Positions 43,817-53,740 of a stretch of DNA of 64,000 bases are shown one piece after another. The notes beneath the pieces were generated by a model. That model was not told the DNA's origin, did not search any database, and saw nothing but the letters and a program-made list of their open reading frames with translations. The stretch's first letter is position 1, and the number at the start of each line of letters is the position of its first letter. This DNA comes from Holophaga sp. Lineage in GTDB: Bacteria; Acidobacteriota; Holophagae; Holophagales; Holophagaceae. The position numbers and the translations under genes are program-made. The stretch covers positions 124,001 through 188,000 of the forward strand of contig JADKBC010000008.1 in the NCBI GenBank assembly GCA_016715205.1, in the 5' to 3' direction.

Positions 43817-46070
43817 TCTCCAGTCCGTCGCCTTTGCACGCCACCTTGGCCTTGCCGCCTTTCTGTAATTTTCCAAAGAGCATGGCGTCGGCCAGGGGTT
43901 TCTTGAGGTGTTCTTCAATCGCGCGCGCCATGGGGCGGGCACCGTAGGCGGGGTCGTAGCCTTTGGTGGCGAGCCATTCTTTCGCTTCCTTGGAAACCTC
44001 CAGCACGACCAGCTTTTCATCCAACAGAAGTTGGAGTTCGTGCAGATTCTTGTCCACGACCTTTAGAACCTCTGGCTTGCCCAGCGGCGCGAAGGTAACG
44101 ATGGCATCCAGCCGGTTGCGGAATTCGGGGGTGAAGAGTTTTTCGATGGCGCCCTTTGCACTGCGGGCCCCGCCGGCTTCGGCGAAGCCCACCTTTCGGG
44201 CGCTCAGATCCCGGGCTCCGGCGTTGGTGGTCATGATCAGCACCACATGGCGGAAATCGGCCTTGCGCCCATGGTTATCCGTGAGGGTGGCGTGATCCAT
44301 CACTTGCAGCAGGATGGCGAAAAGATCCGGGTGGGCCTTTTCGATTTCGTCCAGCAACAACACAGCATGGGGGCTCTTGCGCACGGCATCCACCAGCAGG
44401 CCACCCTCCTCGAAGCCCACGTAGCCGGGCGGGGAGCCGATGAGACGCGCCACGGCGTGCTTTTCCATGTACTCGGACATGTCGAAGCGCAGGAATTCCA
44501 CGCCAAGGCCCCTGGCCAACTGCTTGGCCAATTCTGTTTTCCCCACGCCCGTGGGGCCCGCGAAGAGGAACGAACCCACCGGCCGCTCGTGCCCACGCAG
44601 GCCGGAACGGGAGAGTTTGATGCTGGAGGCCACGGTTTCGATGGCGGGATTCTGGCCGAACAGCACGGCCTTCAATGCGGGCTCCAGGTCCGCGAGTTTC
44701 TGGCGGTCATCGGAGCTGACGCTTTGCACCGGCACCCGTGCCATGCGGGCCACCACGGTTTCGATCTCCGGCACGCCGATCTTTTTTTTGCGTGACCTTG
44801 CGGGCAAAAGTTTTTGGGCCGCACCTGCTTCGTCCAGTACATCGATGGCCTTGTCGGGCAGTTGCAGATCCCGCAGGTGCCGGGCAGATAAGCGCACGGC
44901 GGCTTCCAGGGCTTCGTCCGTGAATTTCACGGTGTGGTGGTGTTCATATTTCGACTTAAGGCCCTTCAGGATCGCCACGCTATCGGCCTCGGTGGGTTCT
45001 GCCACATCGATCTTCTGGAAGCGGCGTGAGAGCGCACGGTCGCGGTCGAAGCCCTGCTTCACGTCCTGGTACGTAGTAGCGCCCAGGCAGCGCAGCTCGC
45101 CGCGCTGTAGGGCGGGTTTCAGGAGATTGGAAAGATCCAGGCTGCCGCCGCTGACAGAACCTGCGCCCACCAGGGTGTGGATTTCATCGATGAACAACAG
45201 CGCGCCGGGCCGCTTGCCCAGGGCTTCCAGCACGGCTTTCACCCGGGCCTCGAAATCCCCGCGGTAGCGGGTTCCCGCCAGCAGCGAGCCCATATCGAGC
45301 GCGAAAAAGGGCGCGCCTTTGAGGGAATCGGGCACGTGACCATCGAGAATGCGCAGTGCCAAGCCTTCGGCAATGGCGGTTTTGCCCACCCCGGCTTCAC
45401 CCACCAGCAGCGGATTGTTTTTCCGGCGGCGACACAACACATGCACCACGCGCTCCAGTTCTGCCTCGCGGCCGATGAGCGGGTCGATGTGCCCATCCCG
45501 GGCGCGAGCCACCAGATCCACCGCATAGGCTGCAAGCGGATCCTTGGCGGGAGCCTCTTCTTCGTCTTCACTGGGGGCTGCTTCAGGCCCATCTGTCTTG
45601 GGCAAATCAGCGGTTGGATCTGTCGCCACGGCGCCATGGGAAAGATGCTTCAGCAGCGGTAGGCGCGTCACACCCTGTTTTTGCAGGAAATATGCGGCGT
45701 GACTTTCCTTCTCCTGGATGAGTGCCGCCAGAATGGCGCCGCCATCCACAGTGCGGGCTTCGGAACTGAGCGCATGCACGATGGCGCGCTCCATCACACG
45801 GTTGAAACCCAGGGTGGGTTCAGGCTGGTGATCCTTGGCGTCGGGCAGAACCTCCAGGCAATCCTTCAGGAATTGCTCCAGCTCAGCCTTGAGAGCCGCG
45901 GGCTTGCCGCCGCAGGCTTCCACCGCGGCGCAGACATGGGGATCCTCCTGCAGCGCCAGCAGCAGATGCTCCAGGGTGAGGAATTCGTGCTGCCGGGCGT
46001 GGGCCATCAAGAAAGCATGCTGGATGCACGTTTGCAGCACCGGGGTAAGGGCGGGACCAGCTTTGGGCAT
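43797..46070 (-). CDS. clpA: ClpA, ATPase subunit of ClpAP protease
   Basis: 757 residues, the normal ClpA size. Two Clp-N repeats (about 1-145) precede the first AAA domain (GEAGVGKTAIAEG) and the second (GPTGVGKTELAKQ); there is no ClpB-type long middle coiled coil. ClpA unfolds substrates for ClpP. It is directly coupled to clpS through a TAATG overlap, as expected for an N-end-rule pair. Confidence 0.95.
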   Translation of the reverse strand: MPKAGPALTPVLQTCIQHAFLMAHARQHEFLTLEHLLLALQEDPHVCAAVEACGGKPAALKAELEQFLKDCLEVLPDAKDHQPEPTLGFNRVMERAIVHALSSEARTVDGGAILAALIQEKESHAAYFLQKQGVTRLPLLKHLSHGAVATDPTADLPKTDGPEAAPSEDEEEAPAKDPLAAYAVDLVARARDGHIDPLIGREAELERVVHVLCRRRKNNPLLVGEAGVGKTAIAEGLALRILDGHVPDSLKGAPFFALDMGSLLAGTRYRGDFEARVKAVLEALGKRPGALLFIDEIHTLVGAGSVSGGSLDLSNLLKPALQRGELRCLGATTYQDVKQGFDRDRALSRRFQKIDVAEPTEADSVAILKGLKSKYEHHHTVKFTDEALEAAVRLSARHLRDLQLPDKAIDVLDEAGAAQKLLPARSRKKKIGVPEIETVVARMARVPVQSVSSDDRQKLADLEPALKAVLFGQNPAIETVASSIKLSRSGLRGHERPVGSFLFAGPTGVGKTELAKQLARGLGVEFLRFDMSEYMEKHAVARLIGSPPGYVGFEEGGLLVDAVRKSPHAVLLLDEIEKAHPDLFAILLQVMDHATLTDNHGRKADFRHVVLIMTTNAGARDLSARKVGFAEAGGARSAKGAIEKLFTPEFRNRLDAIVTFAPLGKPEVLKVVDKNLHELQLLLDEKLVVLEVSKEAKEWLATKGYDPAYGARPMARAIEEHLKKPLADAMLFGKLQKGGKAKVACKGDGLEITTRVR

Positions 46071-46384
46071 TACTCGGGCTCCAGGGTGCAGAGCAGGGGA
46101 AATTCATTGCGTTCGGCCAGCTCTTTGGCCTGCGCGATCTTGGTGTCGGCCACGTCGAAGGGATAGATTCCTGCCACGCCCTTGCCCTTGCGATGCACAT
46201 CCAGCATGATCCGCACCGCCTCGCCTTCGGCCTTGCGAAACACTTCCTTGAGCACCCACACCACGAAATCCTGGGTGGTGTAGTCGTCGTTGTGAAGGAT
46301 CACCTTCCACATGGTCGGTGGCTGCAGCTTGGTTTTGGTGCGGGTCTTGGTGACGGTGCCGGGGGATTGGGAGGGGCGGGACAT
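46070..46384 (-). CDS. clpS: ClpS, N-end-rule adaptor of ClpA
   Basis: 104 residues. MWKVILHNDDYTTQDFV is the ClpS core motif, with the Asn-Asp-Asp residues that bind destabilising N-terminal residues. It delivers N-end-rule substrates to ClpAP. The stop codon shares one base with the clpA ATG (TAATG), which implies coupled translation. Confidence 0.95.
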   Translation of the reverse strand: MSRPSQSPGTVTKTRTKTKLQPPTMWKVILHNDDYTTQDFVVWVLKEVFRKAEGEAVRIMLDVHRKGKGVAGIYPFDVADTKIAQAKELAERNEFPLLCTLEPE

Positions 46385-46796
46385 GGAGGCTCCGGAATCA
46401 GTGTAGGTGCCTTAAAGGCAGGCCAGGCAATTCAGGGCAGGCCCAGGATTGTTGAAAAAATGGTTAATCAATTGATAAAAAATTTTCCTGTTGATAAATT
46501 TATTGCCCTGATAAAATAAAATCTCAGTACGCATTCACGCCCAAACCAATCAGCCACACACCTCAGGATTCCGGACCAGGGATGCGGAGCGAGCGGCAGA
46601 AGGGTGATTTGGCATAGGCACGATCAAGCTTTTCGCTGGTGCTGTAAAAAACAGGCACCAGTTTTTTTGTGGCCTTGAATTGGTAAAATTTTGATCGTTT
46701 CGTAAAATTTACAAAGTGTTCACACCGCTTGTCTTACCCGTGTTGAGAAAATAGGTTGGTTGATTTTATTTTTACTTAATTAACCCGGAGGGAGAC
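46385..46796. other. AT-rich 412-base intergenic region with an orphan rightward terminator
   Basis: The region separates divergent clpS and the Ig-repeat nuclease. 46440-46520 and 46660-46785 are strikingly AT-rich, and TGATAAA-type segments recur near 46474, 46492 and 46509. A rightward terminator (46636-46668) lies in the middle with no gene upstream of it on that strand, so a short transcript or a leader may end there. No open frame looks real. Confidence 0.6.
46636..46668 (+). terminator. Orphan Rho-independent terminator
   Basis: CTGGTGC pairs with GCACCAG, extended by TGT/ACA with one bulged base, around an A5 loop; seven T follow (46662-46668). Confidence 0.75.
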
Positions 46797-49700
46797 ATGT
46801 ATTTGAAGTTTATTGGGCCCCACAAGGGCCTTGTGCTTTCGTGTGCCATATTTTTGGGCATCCTTGCGGGGTGCGGGGGAAACAACCACAACCCCTACGC
46901 CCACAGTTGCTGCGCCCACCATCACCACTCAGCCGGTTGCCCAAGGGGTCACCGAGGGCGGCAGCGCGGCGTTCAGCGTCTCCGCCACAGGCACTGGAGC
47001 CCTGTCCTACCAGTGGAAGAAAGGTAGTGCAGATCTCACGGGCAAAACCAGTTCGGCACTGGCTCTGAACCCTGTCGCCCTCACGGATGCTGGCAGCTAT
47101 ACCGTTGTCATCACCAACACGACCACCGGTGGCTCTGCCAGCATCACCAGCAACGCTGCAATCCTGACCGTGAATCCAACGGCCACGACCCCGATCATTT
47201 CGGCCCAGCCGGCGGGGGTCACGGTGACCGAAGGCGGCACCGCAAACTTCAGCGTAACTGCCAGTGGTAATGGGGCCCTCACCTATCAGTGGAAGAAGGG
47301 CGGATCGGATCTCCTGGGGAAGACGGCCTCGTCCCTGTCCATCAACCCGATCACCGCTGGCGATGCGGGCAGCTACACCGTACTGATCACGAACACCCTC
47401 AATGGCACCTCTCAGGCACTTCTAAGTAATGCCGCAGTGCTCGCAGTGAATCCTGCTGCCACGGTTCCCGTCATCTCTGCTCAACCTGTCGGGGCTACGG
47501 TCACCGAAGGCGGCACCGCGAATTTTAGTGTGACGGCCAGCGGCAATGGAACCGTCACCTACCAATGGCAGAAGGGCGGCGTTGATCTCCTTGGAAAGAC
47601 GACCTCCTCGTTTTCCATCAACCCAGTTGCGATGGCAGATGCGGGTAGCTACACCGTTCTTGTCACCAACACGCTCAATGGCACCTCTCAGACCCTTCTG
47701 AGCACTGCGGCCGTGCTAGTCGTGAACCCTGCGGCCACCATGCCTGTCATCTCGGCTCAGCCTGTTGGGGCCACCGTGACTGAAGGTGGCACCGCGAATT
47801 TTAGTGTGACGGCCAGTGGCAATGGCGCCGTCACCTACCAGTGGAAGAAGGGCGGCGTTGATCTCATTGGAAAGACATCGTTCTCCATCAACCCGATCAC
47901 GGCAAGCGATGCTGGCAGCTACACCGTTCTGGTTACCAACACCCTCAATGGCACTTCCCAGACCCTTCTGAGCAGCGCAGCCGTGCTTGCCGTGAACCCT
48001 GCGGCCACGACTCCTGTGTTTACGGCTCAGCCCATCGGGTCAACCGTGAATGAAGGGGACCCTGCGAATTTCAGCGTCACAGCCACCGGCAACGGAACGG
48101 TGACGTACCAGTGGTACAAGGGAGGCGTGGCGATTTCCGGCAAGACTGCCTCCACCCTGTCCTTCAATCCCGTGGCTCTGACCGATGCAGGCACCTATAC
48201 CGTTGAAGCGACGAATGCCCTGAACGGAACATCCGCCAGCGCCGTCAGCAACCCTGCAATTTTGGTGGTAAACGGTGCATCGTCCCTTGCGATCACAGTC
48301 CAACCCCAAGACAAGACCGTCACAGCGCCGGATGGGGCCACCTTCTCCGTGACCGCCACGGGGACAGGCCTGGGTTATGCCTGGAAGAAGAATGGAACAG
48401 CGATTTCGGGAGAAACGACCTCGAGTCTCACCATTCCCTCTACCGACCTTCACAACGTCGCGGATCAATATTCGGTGACGGTGACCTCCACCGCAGGTGG
48501 GTCCGTAAACAGCCAGGTGGCGACGCTGACGGTAGTTGCTCCCAAGCCCGTCTATGCCGGTGATCCCACGGTTGTCGATACGGGCCGTGCTTATACCGTT
48601 CAATCCTCCTGGTTCACAACGGCCCCGGCAGATCCTCTCGGCTCCTTCCGGTTTGGCTATGACACTGCCTTGTTGAACCCCGTGTTCTCGGCGACCTGCT
48701 TCTTCCCAAGCGCAGCTTGGACACTCACCCGCCCGTCCTCCTATCCCACCGACACCCGCATTCCTGGGTCTCTGTCGGAATCGGACTACTCCGGCACAGG
48801 GTATAGCCGTGGTCACATGGTGGGATTCGCGGACCTTCGCGATGTGTACGGCGCGGATGCGGGCAAGTCCACGATGTATATGACCAACATGTGCCCACAG
48901 GTTCAGGCTCTGAATGGCGGCGCTTGGGGCAACCTGGAAACCCTCATCAGCGGCACCTTCCCGGGCAGTTTTGGACGGGTCTGGTCCTACACAGGCCCGA
49001 TCTTCTCTACCCAGCTCGTGACGCCCATTGGCGCCAAGAGTATTCCCATTCCCACCGCGTTCTATAAGATCGTAGTGCGCGAAACGGCGCCGGGAAATCC
49101 GAAGGTATTGGCTTTTGTGGTTCCCCACAGCACGACCATTTCGTCTGGAGCCACCGCAGCAACCCCCATTGTCACTGCCGATTTCTGGAAATTCATCACC
49201 ACCGTCGATCGAGTTCAGACGCTAACTGGTTTGAATTTCTTCCCCACACCTACTTCGCCGCTACCTGCGGGCTTTACGACCACCGTTGAAGTGGGTGGCT
49301 GGGGTTCCAACCTGGAACAGGGACCCGGGAAGCCGAACGTTCACATGATCGTCCCCAGTTGGGATACGACCTTCACCCATGTCCACAACACAACCGGAGC
49401 CGTCACCACAATCAACACCACCACCGCGAAAGTAGGGGATGTGGTTCCGTTTGTGGCCCAGGCAATTGCCGATCCGGACCCCATTGCGACCACCACCTGG
49501 AACTTTGGGGATGGCACGACGGATACCAATCTCGTCACCACCCACACTTACACTTCTGCAGGTAGTTTCACTGTCACTTTCACGGCGACGGATATTCAGA
49601 GCCACACAAGTTCGATTTCCAGGATCGTCACCATCAACAGTCTGGATCCGACGGTTCCAGTCATTTCGGCTCAACCGCAGGGCAGGACGGTTTCGGCCGG

Positions 49701-50415
49701 GACCTCCGTGACCTTCAATGTGACCGCCACCGGAAATGGAACCCTCACCTACCAGTGGCGGAAGGACGGCGCCGACCTGGCTGGAAAGACATCCAACTCG
49801 CTCACCTTTAATGCGACGGTCGCCGATGCGGGCACCTATTCCGTGGTGGTGACCAACACCCTCAATAGCACCTCTCAGATTGCAACCAGCGCAGATGCGG
49901 TACTCGTGGTCAATCCCGTTGCTTCCAACGATATGAATGAAGGCTTTGAAACGGGATCCAAGACCGCCTATGCCACGGCAACAGTCGCCCTTGGAACGGG
50001 TTCCTGGACCATCACCGATGGCTTGATTGCTAAATCAACTTCTAACGGTGGAAGCGCCAGCGATCACTTCAATGGCTTACAGGGTCTCCGCCTCAAAAAC
50101 AACGTTGCCGGTACGGCCAGCGGCAAGGTGACAATGGGCTTTGATTGGCCCTTTGGAGCCCAGTCCGTGTCCATCTCGATTGCTCAGTACAATACGGACT
50201 CGGCGGCTCCTGGAACCCTGGGCCTCTGGTATTCCATCGATGGCGGGGGCAATTGGATTCAAGTCCCCGGCACGGTGACACCAGCATCTACCAACATCGA
50301 AACCTACACCTGGACGGTCGGGTTGAACCAACCTATCCGTTTCGAACTTCGAAGAACAGACACCATCAGCCAGGGCCGTATGTGTTTGGATGACATCCAT
50401 ATCGTGGGCTACTAA
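46797..50415 (+). CDS. Ig-repeat extracellular DNA/RNA non-specific endonuclease (leader out of frame by one base)
   Basis: The ATG at 46797 has GGAGG 5 bases upstream and encodes a lipoprotein signal peptide ending in ILAGC. After the lipobox the frame must shift: the rest (to 50415) lies in the next frame. Removing one G of the G5 run at 46875-46879 joins them as LAGCGETTTTPTPTV. The body has six Ig-like domains (to about 48540), a NUC1 endonuclease domain with the SRGHMVG motif (His codon 48814-48816) and TNMCPQ...N...W, then a PKD domain (WNFGDGTTDTN), a seventh Ig-like domain and a C-terminal beta-sandwich. It would degrade extracellular nucleic acids at the cell surface. As given, only internal initiation (e.g. 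46813) would make the body, without an export signal. Confidence 0.82.
46875..46879 (+). other. G5 run at the frameshift in the nuclease leader
   Basis: One base less in this run restores a continuous lipoprotein frame of about 1205 codons. It may be a sequencing error, a real mutation or a slippage site. Confidence 0.6.
47173..48270 (+). repeat. Tandem Ig-domain DNA repeats
   Basis: Four consecutive units starting near 47173, 47449, 47725 and 47995 (276, 276 and 270 bases apart) encode Ig-like domains that begin NPxATxPVISAQP. Units 3 and 4 are near-identical over long stretches, for example around the segment encoding VTEGGTANFSVTASGNG. The 270-base unit lacks two codons. Such repeats can recombine and change in number. 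Confidence 0.8.
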
Positions 50416-50433
50416 AGCCACAAACGATTAGGC

Positions 50434-50479
50434 AAGCAAGGGGGAAGGCCAGTTGATGCTGGCCTTCCCCCTTGCTTTT
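50434..50479 (+). terminator. Terminator after the Ig-repeat nuclease
   Basis: A 19 bp stem (50434-50452 with 50459-50477) with a 6-base loop and a short T run (TTTT) follows the stop codon by 18 bases. It also lies before the convergent SDR gene. Confidence 0.85.
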
Positions 50480-50512
50480 CACAACTTTGGGACCGCCCCG
50501 TCCTCGATGGCT

Positions 50513-51184
50513 TCAGGCCCTCAGCACCACTTCTCTTCGCCACCCGCTCCGTTCCTCTTGATGCAGTTCCCAGAACACCTCTGCCATGGCCTCAGGGCTG
50601 AAGGGTGTGCCGGGTTGCACCCAGCCCGCAATGGTGAGGATGGCAACGTGGATGTTCTCGGGTTCCAGCTCTTCGGCCAGGCTCAGGGCCAGGGAACGCA
50701 GGGCCGATTTGCCAAGGGAAAGGGCCGCCTGGTTGGCCTTGGGCTCCAGGGCCAATCCGCCACCCGTGAACAGGATCGTGCCCCGCCGGGCCTTTCGCAT
50801 GGCGGGCAGGACCGCTTGGGCAAGGGCCAGCGGTGCCTGCACATTGATCTGCAGGGCCACGGCCAAGGCTTCCTGGGAAAGGCTGGAGGGTAGGGCATCG
50901 GCGCCACCGGACGCGTTGTACACGAGTACTTTGGGTGTGATGGTTTCTGCCTGCAGGAGATGGAGGATGGGTTTCAGCGCTTCAGTATCGTTGATATCAG
51001 CGGCCCAGCATTGGATGTGGGGGGATCCAGCCGCGCGCAGGTCCGCTTCGAAAAGGGCCAGATTCTCATCGGGGCGTGCGATCAGGGCGATGGCAAAACC
51101 TTCCCTCGCGAAGCGTCGCGCCACGGCCAGACCAATGCCGGGACCGGCGCCAACGATAAATATCAGGGGTGTGGTTGATGACAT
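50513..51184 (-). CDS. SDR-family protein lacking the catalytic Tyr
   Basis: 223 residues of Rossmann fold: IVGAGPGIGLAVARRF (cofactor loop, 10-18), NASGG at 90-94, N114, and FTGGGLAL at 139-146. K159 of the YxxxK motif is present but the Tyr position is L155, and the Ser before it reads as Gly. It may bind NAD(P) without classical SDR chemistry, or use a different residue. The family relatives I recall with a TGGG motif are of unknown function. It stands alone on the minus strand, divergent from ptb. Confidence 0.75.
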   Translation of the reverse strand: MSSTTPLIFIVGAGPGIGLAVARRFAREGFAIALIARPDENLALFEADLRAAGSPHIQCWAADINDTEALKPILHLLQAETITPKVLVYNASGGADALPSSLSQEALAVALQINVQAPLALAQAVLPAMRKARRGTILFTGGGLALEPKANQAALSLGKSALRSLALSLAEELEPENIHVAILTIAGWVQPGTPFSPEAMAEVFWELHQEERSGWRREVVLRA

Positions 51185-51369
51185 GGGTGAACTCCCAGGT
51201 GTCTTGGCGGTCTGTCTTTGCTATCCCCAGCTTAGCGAGGAATGAGACTCCGCCTGGAAGGGTCGAGCCAGCAGGGCCAATTCCCTGGCTTTTTGCCGTG
51301 ACTAGGGACTGGTATTCTGAAAGCTGTGCGGACCGCCCTGGGGCCGGGTCTTGCGAAGGGGAGAACGCG

Positions 51370-52275
51370 ATGGTCATCACCAAGCTGGATCAGATTCTGG
51401 AAGCCGTAAAATCCAAGGCGAAAAAGCGCCTGGTGGCGGCCTGGGCCGTGGACGGCCACACCATCGAGGCGGTGAATGAGGCCCGTGAAAAGGGCATCAT
51501 CGATGCGACCTTGGTGGGTGATGAAGCCCAGATCCTGAAAGCCCTTGCGGATCTCAACCTGGATCCCGCGAACTTTGAAATCATCCACGAAGCCACCGAT
51601 ACCGCTGCGGGAACCAAGGCGGTGGAAATGATTCGCAGCGGCCATGGGCAGATCCTGATGAAGGGCCTGCTCAGCACGGACAAATACATGCGGGCCATCC
51701 TCAACAAGGAAAAGGGCCTGATGAAGCCAGGCGCGGTGTTGAGCCATGTCACGGTCATCGAAAACGCCCGCTACCCCAAATTGATCGTATGCAGCGATGT
51801 GGCCGTACTGCCCTACCCCGATTTGAAGCAGAAGGTCGCCATCACCAACTATGTGATCGAGGTGGGCCATGCTCTGGGCATCGAGAAACCCAAGGTGGCG
51901 TTGATCTGTGCCACGGAACAGGTGAGCGAAGGCATCGAAGCCACCGTGCATGCTTCCGTGATCAGCAAGATGGCGGATCGCGGGCAGATCAAGGGCGCCT
52001 TCGTGGATGGGCCCATGGCGCTGGACGTGGCCATCGATAAGGAAAGTGCGGATACCAAGGGCGTGAAGGGCGAGGTTCCTGGCGATGCGGATTGCCTGGT
52101 TTTCCCCAACATCGACGCGGGGAATGTCTTCTACAAGACCAACACCAAGCTCTGCGGCTGCGAATTGGCCGCCATGGTGGTGGGTGCCAACGTGCCCTGC
52201 GTGCTCTCCAGCCGTGGTGATAGCGCCCAGACCAAGCTCTACTCCATTGCCCTGGCCGCCCTCAGCGCGAAATAG
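51370..52275 (+). CDS. ptb: Phosphate butyryltransferase / phosphotransacetylase family (Ptb)
   Basis: 301 residues from ATG 51370, preceded by GGGGAG. The chain matches Ptb: ILMKGLLSTDKYMRAIL, LSHVTVIENARYPKL, the CATEQVSEGIEATVHA segment and FPNIDAGNVFYKTN. It would interconvert butyryl-CoA (or another short acyl-CoA) and the acyl phosphate. No butyrate kinase follows, so its partner must be elsewhere. The frame is open upstream of the chosen start but without domain content. A 13 bp hairpin follows the gene. Confidence 0.9.
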   Translation: MVITKLDQILEAVKSKAKKRLVAAWAVDGHTIEAVNEAREKGIIDATLVGDEAQILKALADLNLDPANFEIIHEATDTAAGTKAVEMIRSGHGQILMKGLLSTDKYMRAILNKEKGLMKPGAVLSHVTVIENARYPKLIVCSDVAVLPYPDLKQKVAITNYVIEVGHALGIEKPKVALICATEQVSEGIEATVHASVISKMADRGQIKGAFVDGPMALDVAIDKESADTKGVKGEVPGDADCLVFPNIDAGNVFYKTNTKLCGCELAAMVVGANVPCVLSSRGDSAQTKLYSIALAALSAK

Positions 52276-52288
52276 CCTTCCTCAATAT

Positions 52289-52323
52289 CCATGCGCCTGG
52301 AGACTCGGTTTCCAGGCGCATGG
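52289..52323 (+). terminator. Hairpin after ptb
   Basis: CCATGCGCCTGGA (52289-52301) pairs with TCCAGGCGCATGG (52311-52323), and flanking CCTCAA/TTGAGG can extend it. No T run, so termination is uncertain; the next gene starts 38 bases on. Confidence 0.55.
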
Positions 52324-52360
52324 TCGTTGAGGGCTTGACACCACCAGTTAACCTAGATTT

Positions 52361-53203
52361 ATGTCCACGTCGAAACTATCCCTTCTCACGCGATTGAACG
52401 GCGCCATGGATCTTTCTTCTAGCCAGCGCCGCATCACAGAATGCCTCCAGGCCAATATGCACGAGGCGGCCATGTGGGGCGTGGAGGAACTGGCCAACGA
52501 ATCCCAAACCTGCGTGGCCACCGTGGTGCGCTTTGCCAAAAAGTTGGGGTATTCGGGCTATCTGGAAATGCGCAAGGCCCTGGTGAGCTCGGCGAAAAAG
52601 CACTACCAGCGCGGTGATCAGCTGCTGGATGCGCCCGCCCAAGCGGCGGCAACTCTGGTGGAAGTGGCACGACGGGATATTCGCAACATCGAATTACTGG
52701 TGCAGGCGGTGGACGAAGATCTGCTGCAAGGGGCCGCCCGGCTGCTGAAATCCAGCCGCATGCGATTGATCATTGGCGATGGTGTTTCGGCGCTCATGGC
52801 GCGGCAATTGGCGTATCTGCTCATCAACACGGGCATTCCGGCCATGGAAGGCAATCCGGCGGATTTCGCCAGTCAGGTGGGCATCCTGGATTCGCGCGAT
52901 CTGCTCATCGCCATCAGCATCACACCCTATACCCGCGAAACCCTGGACGCGGCTGCCTATGCGCGCAAGCGATCCATACCCGTGCTCGCCTTTTCGGATG
53001 GGGATCATTCCCCCTTGGCCAAGATTGCCAGCCTGGCGCTGCCCATCCCTGGCAAGAATCTGCTGTTTTCACACAGCCTCGCGGCCTTTGGCGTGCTGGC
53101 CCATGCCTTGGCCACCACCATCGCCAGGGAAGACCCCAAGAGTTCCCTGAAAAAGCTCCATGAAGTGGAGCGGGTCGCGCGTCCAAAATTCACGGATGAC
53201 TGA
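52361..53203 (+). CDS. MurR/RpiR-family transcriptional regulator
   Basis: 280 residues. The N-terminal HTH_6 domain (about 1-80; SSSQRRITECLQANMHEAAM, VATVVRFAKKLGYSGYLEMR) is followed by a SIS sugar-phosphate-binding domain (about 120-255). Such regulators usually sense phosphosugars. It is the only regulator near the cyanophycin-type locus that begins 540 bases downstream, and TTGACC/GGTCAA inverted repeats lie at that locus's promoter, but the link is inference. Confidence 0.88.
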   Translation: MSTSKLSLLTRLNGAMDLSSSQRRITECLQANMHEAAMWGVEELANESQTCVATVVRFAKKLGYSGYLEMRKALVSSAKKHYQRGDQLLDAPAQAAATLVEVARRDIRNIELLVQAVDEDLLQGAARLLKSSRMRLIIGDGVSALMARQLAYLLINTGIPAMEGNPADFASQVGILDSRDLLIAISITPYTRETLDAAAYARKRSIPVLAFSDGDHSPLAKIASLALPIPGKNLLFSHSLAAFGVLAHALATTIAREDPKSSLKKLHEVERVARPKFTDD

Positions 53204-53400
53204 ACAAGAACCGGCCTAAATCGAAGCTAGATGCGGGTCTACGGGCCGCGCTGTGGTAATACTTTTCCAAAGCATAGTGCTCGTATCGGGCGGCGAGGCT
53301 TTGGGGTCGAGGCTGGTTTGGTTCCTATTCCAGTTGCGGTTTCCTGCCGAGGTTCTTGAACCTCTTCTGGCTATCCACCGTTGAAGGATGAAACCCAGAT

Positions 53401-53505
53401 GAACCGCAGAGAACACAGAGTGCGCAGAGGAAATCGCTGAACTTCTGAACGTCCATTTTCACTCCGCGTCTTTGGCGTTCTCTGTGGTTCAGAAGCATTT
53501 TTTTT
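53401..53505. repeat. Dispersed inverted-repeat element, copy A
   Basis: GAACCGCAGAGAAC (53401-53414) pairs with GTTCTCTGTGGTTC (53477-53490) with one G-T wobble; eight T follow (53498-53505). A degenerate copy is at 61671-61752. This type of cgcagagg/ctctgtggttc element is common as a dispersed repeat in many bacterial genomes. It could act as a terminator after the RpiR gene. Confidence 0.7.
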
Positions 53506-53680
53506 GATCTCCAGGATCCCAAACTATGTTTGTGATCGCACGGTTTTCCCCTTATCCAGTGCCCTCGACGTAATCCGCGACGAAATCATGTTTCCAAATT
53601 AATGCATATTTTTGAAATATAGATTTTAAACGACTTAGCAATAGGCCGAGGTAGCGTGAACTCTCCAAATGAAAAAAAAC

Positions 53681-53718
53681 TTGACCCAACTTTGGTCGGA
53701 GTCTACTTTTCTGGTCAA
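53681..53718 (+). promoter_or_regulatory. Candidate promoter and inverted repeat before the TonB receptor
   Basis: TTGACC (53681-53686) with a 17-base spacer to TACTTT (53704-53709). The -35 box is mirrored by GGTCAA at 53713-53718, so the promoter lies between two inverted half-sites. Confidence 0.45.
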
Positions 53719-53740
53719 ACCATCATCCATAGGAGGAGTC

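Larger units (their letters stand above)
53204..53740. other. 537-base intergenic region with a dispersed repeat
   Basis: It holds the inverted-repeat element at 53401-53490, then an AT-rich stretch (about 53585-53640) and the promoter of the TonB receptor. I see no gene in it. Confidence 0.7.

Noticed and set aside
46540..46668. Cyclic-di-GMP or other known riboswitch before the nuclease
   Set aside because: None of the conserved bases of the GEMM class or another class I know could be placed; kept only as an orphan terminator.
47173..48270. CRISPR-like or minisatellite array
   Set aside because: The repeats are 270-276 bases, in frame, and encode Ig domains; there are no spacers.
52335..52358. 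TTGACA before the RpiR gene as its promoter
   Set aside because: With normal spacing the -10 box would fall on the start codon, so it cannot serve this gene as annotated.
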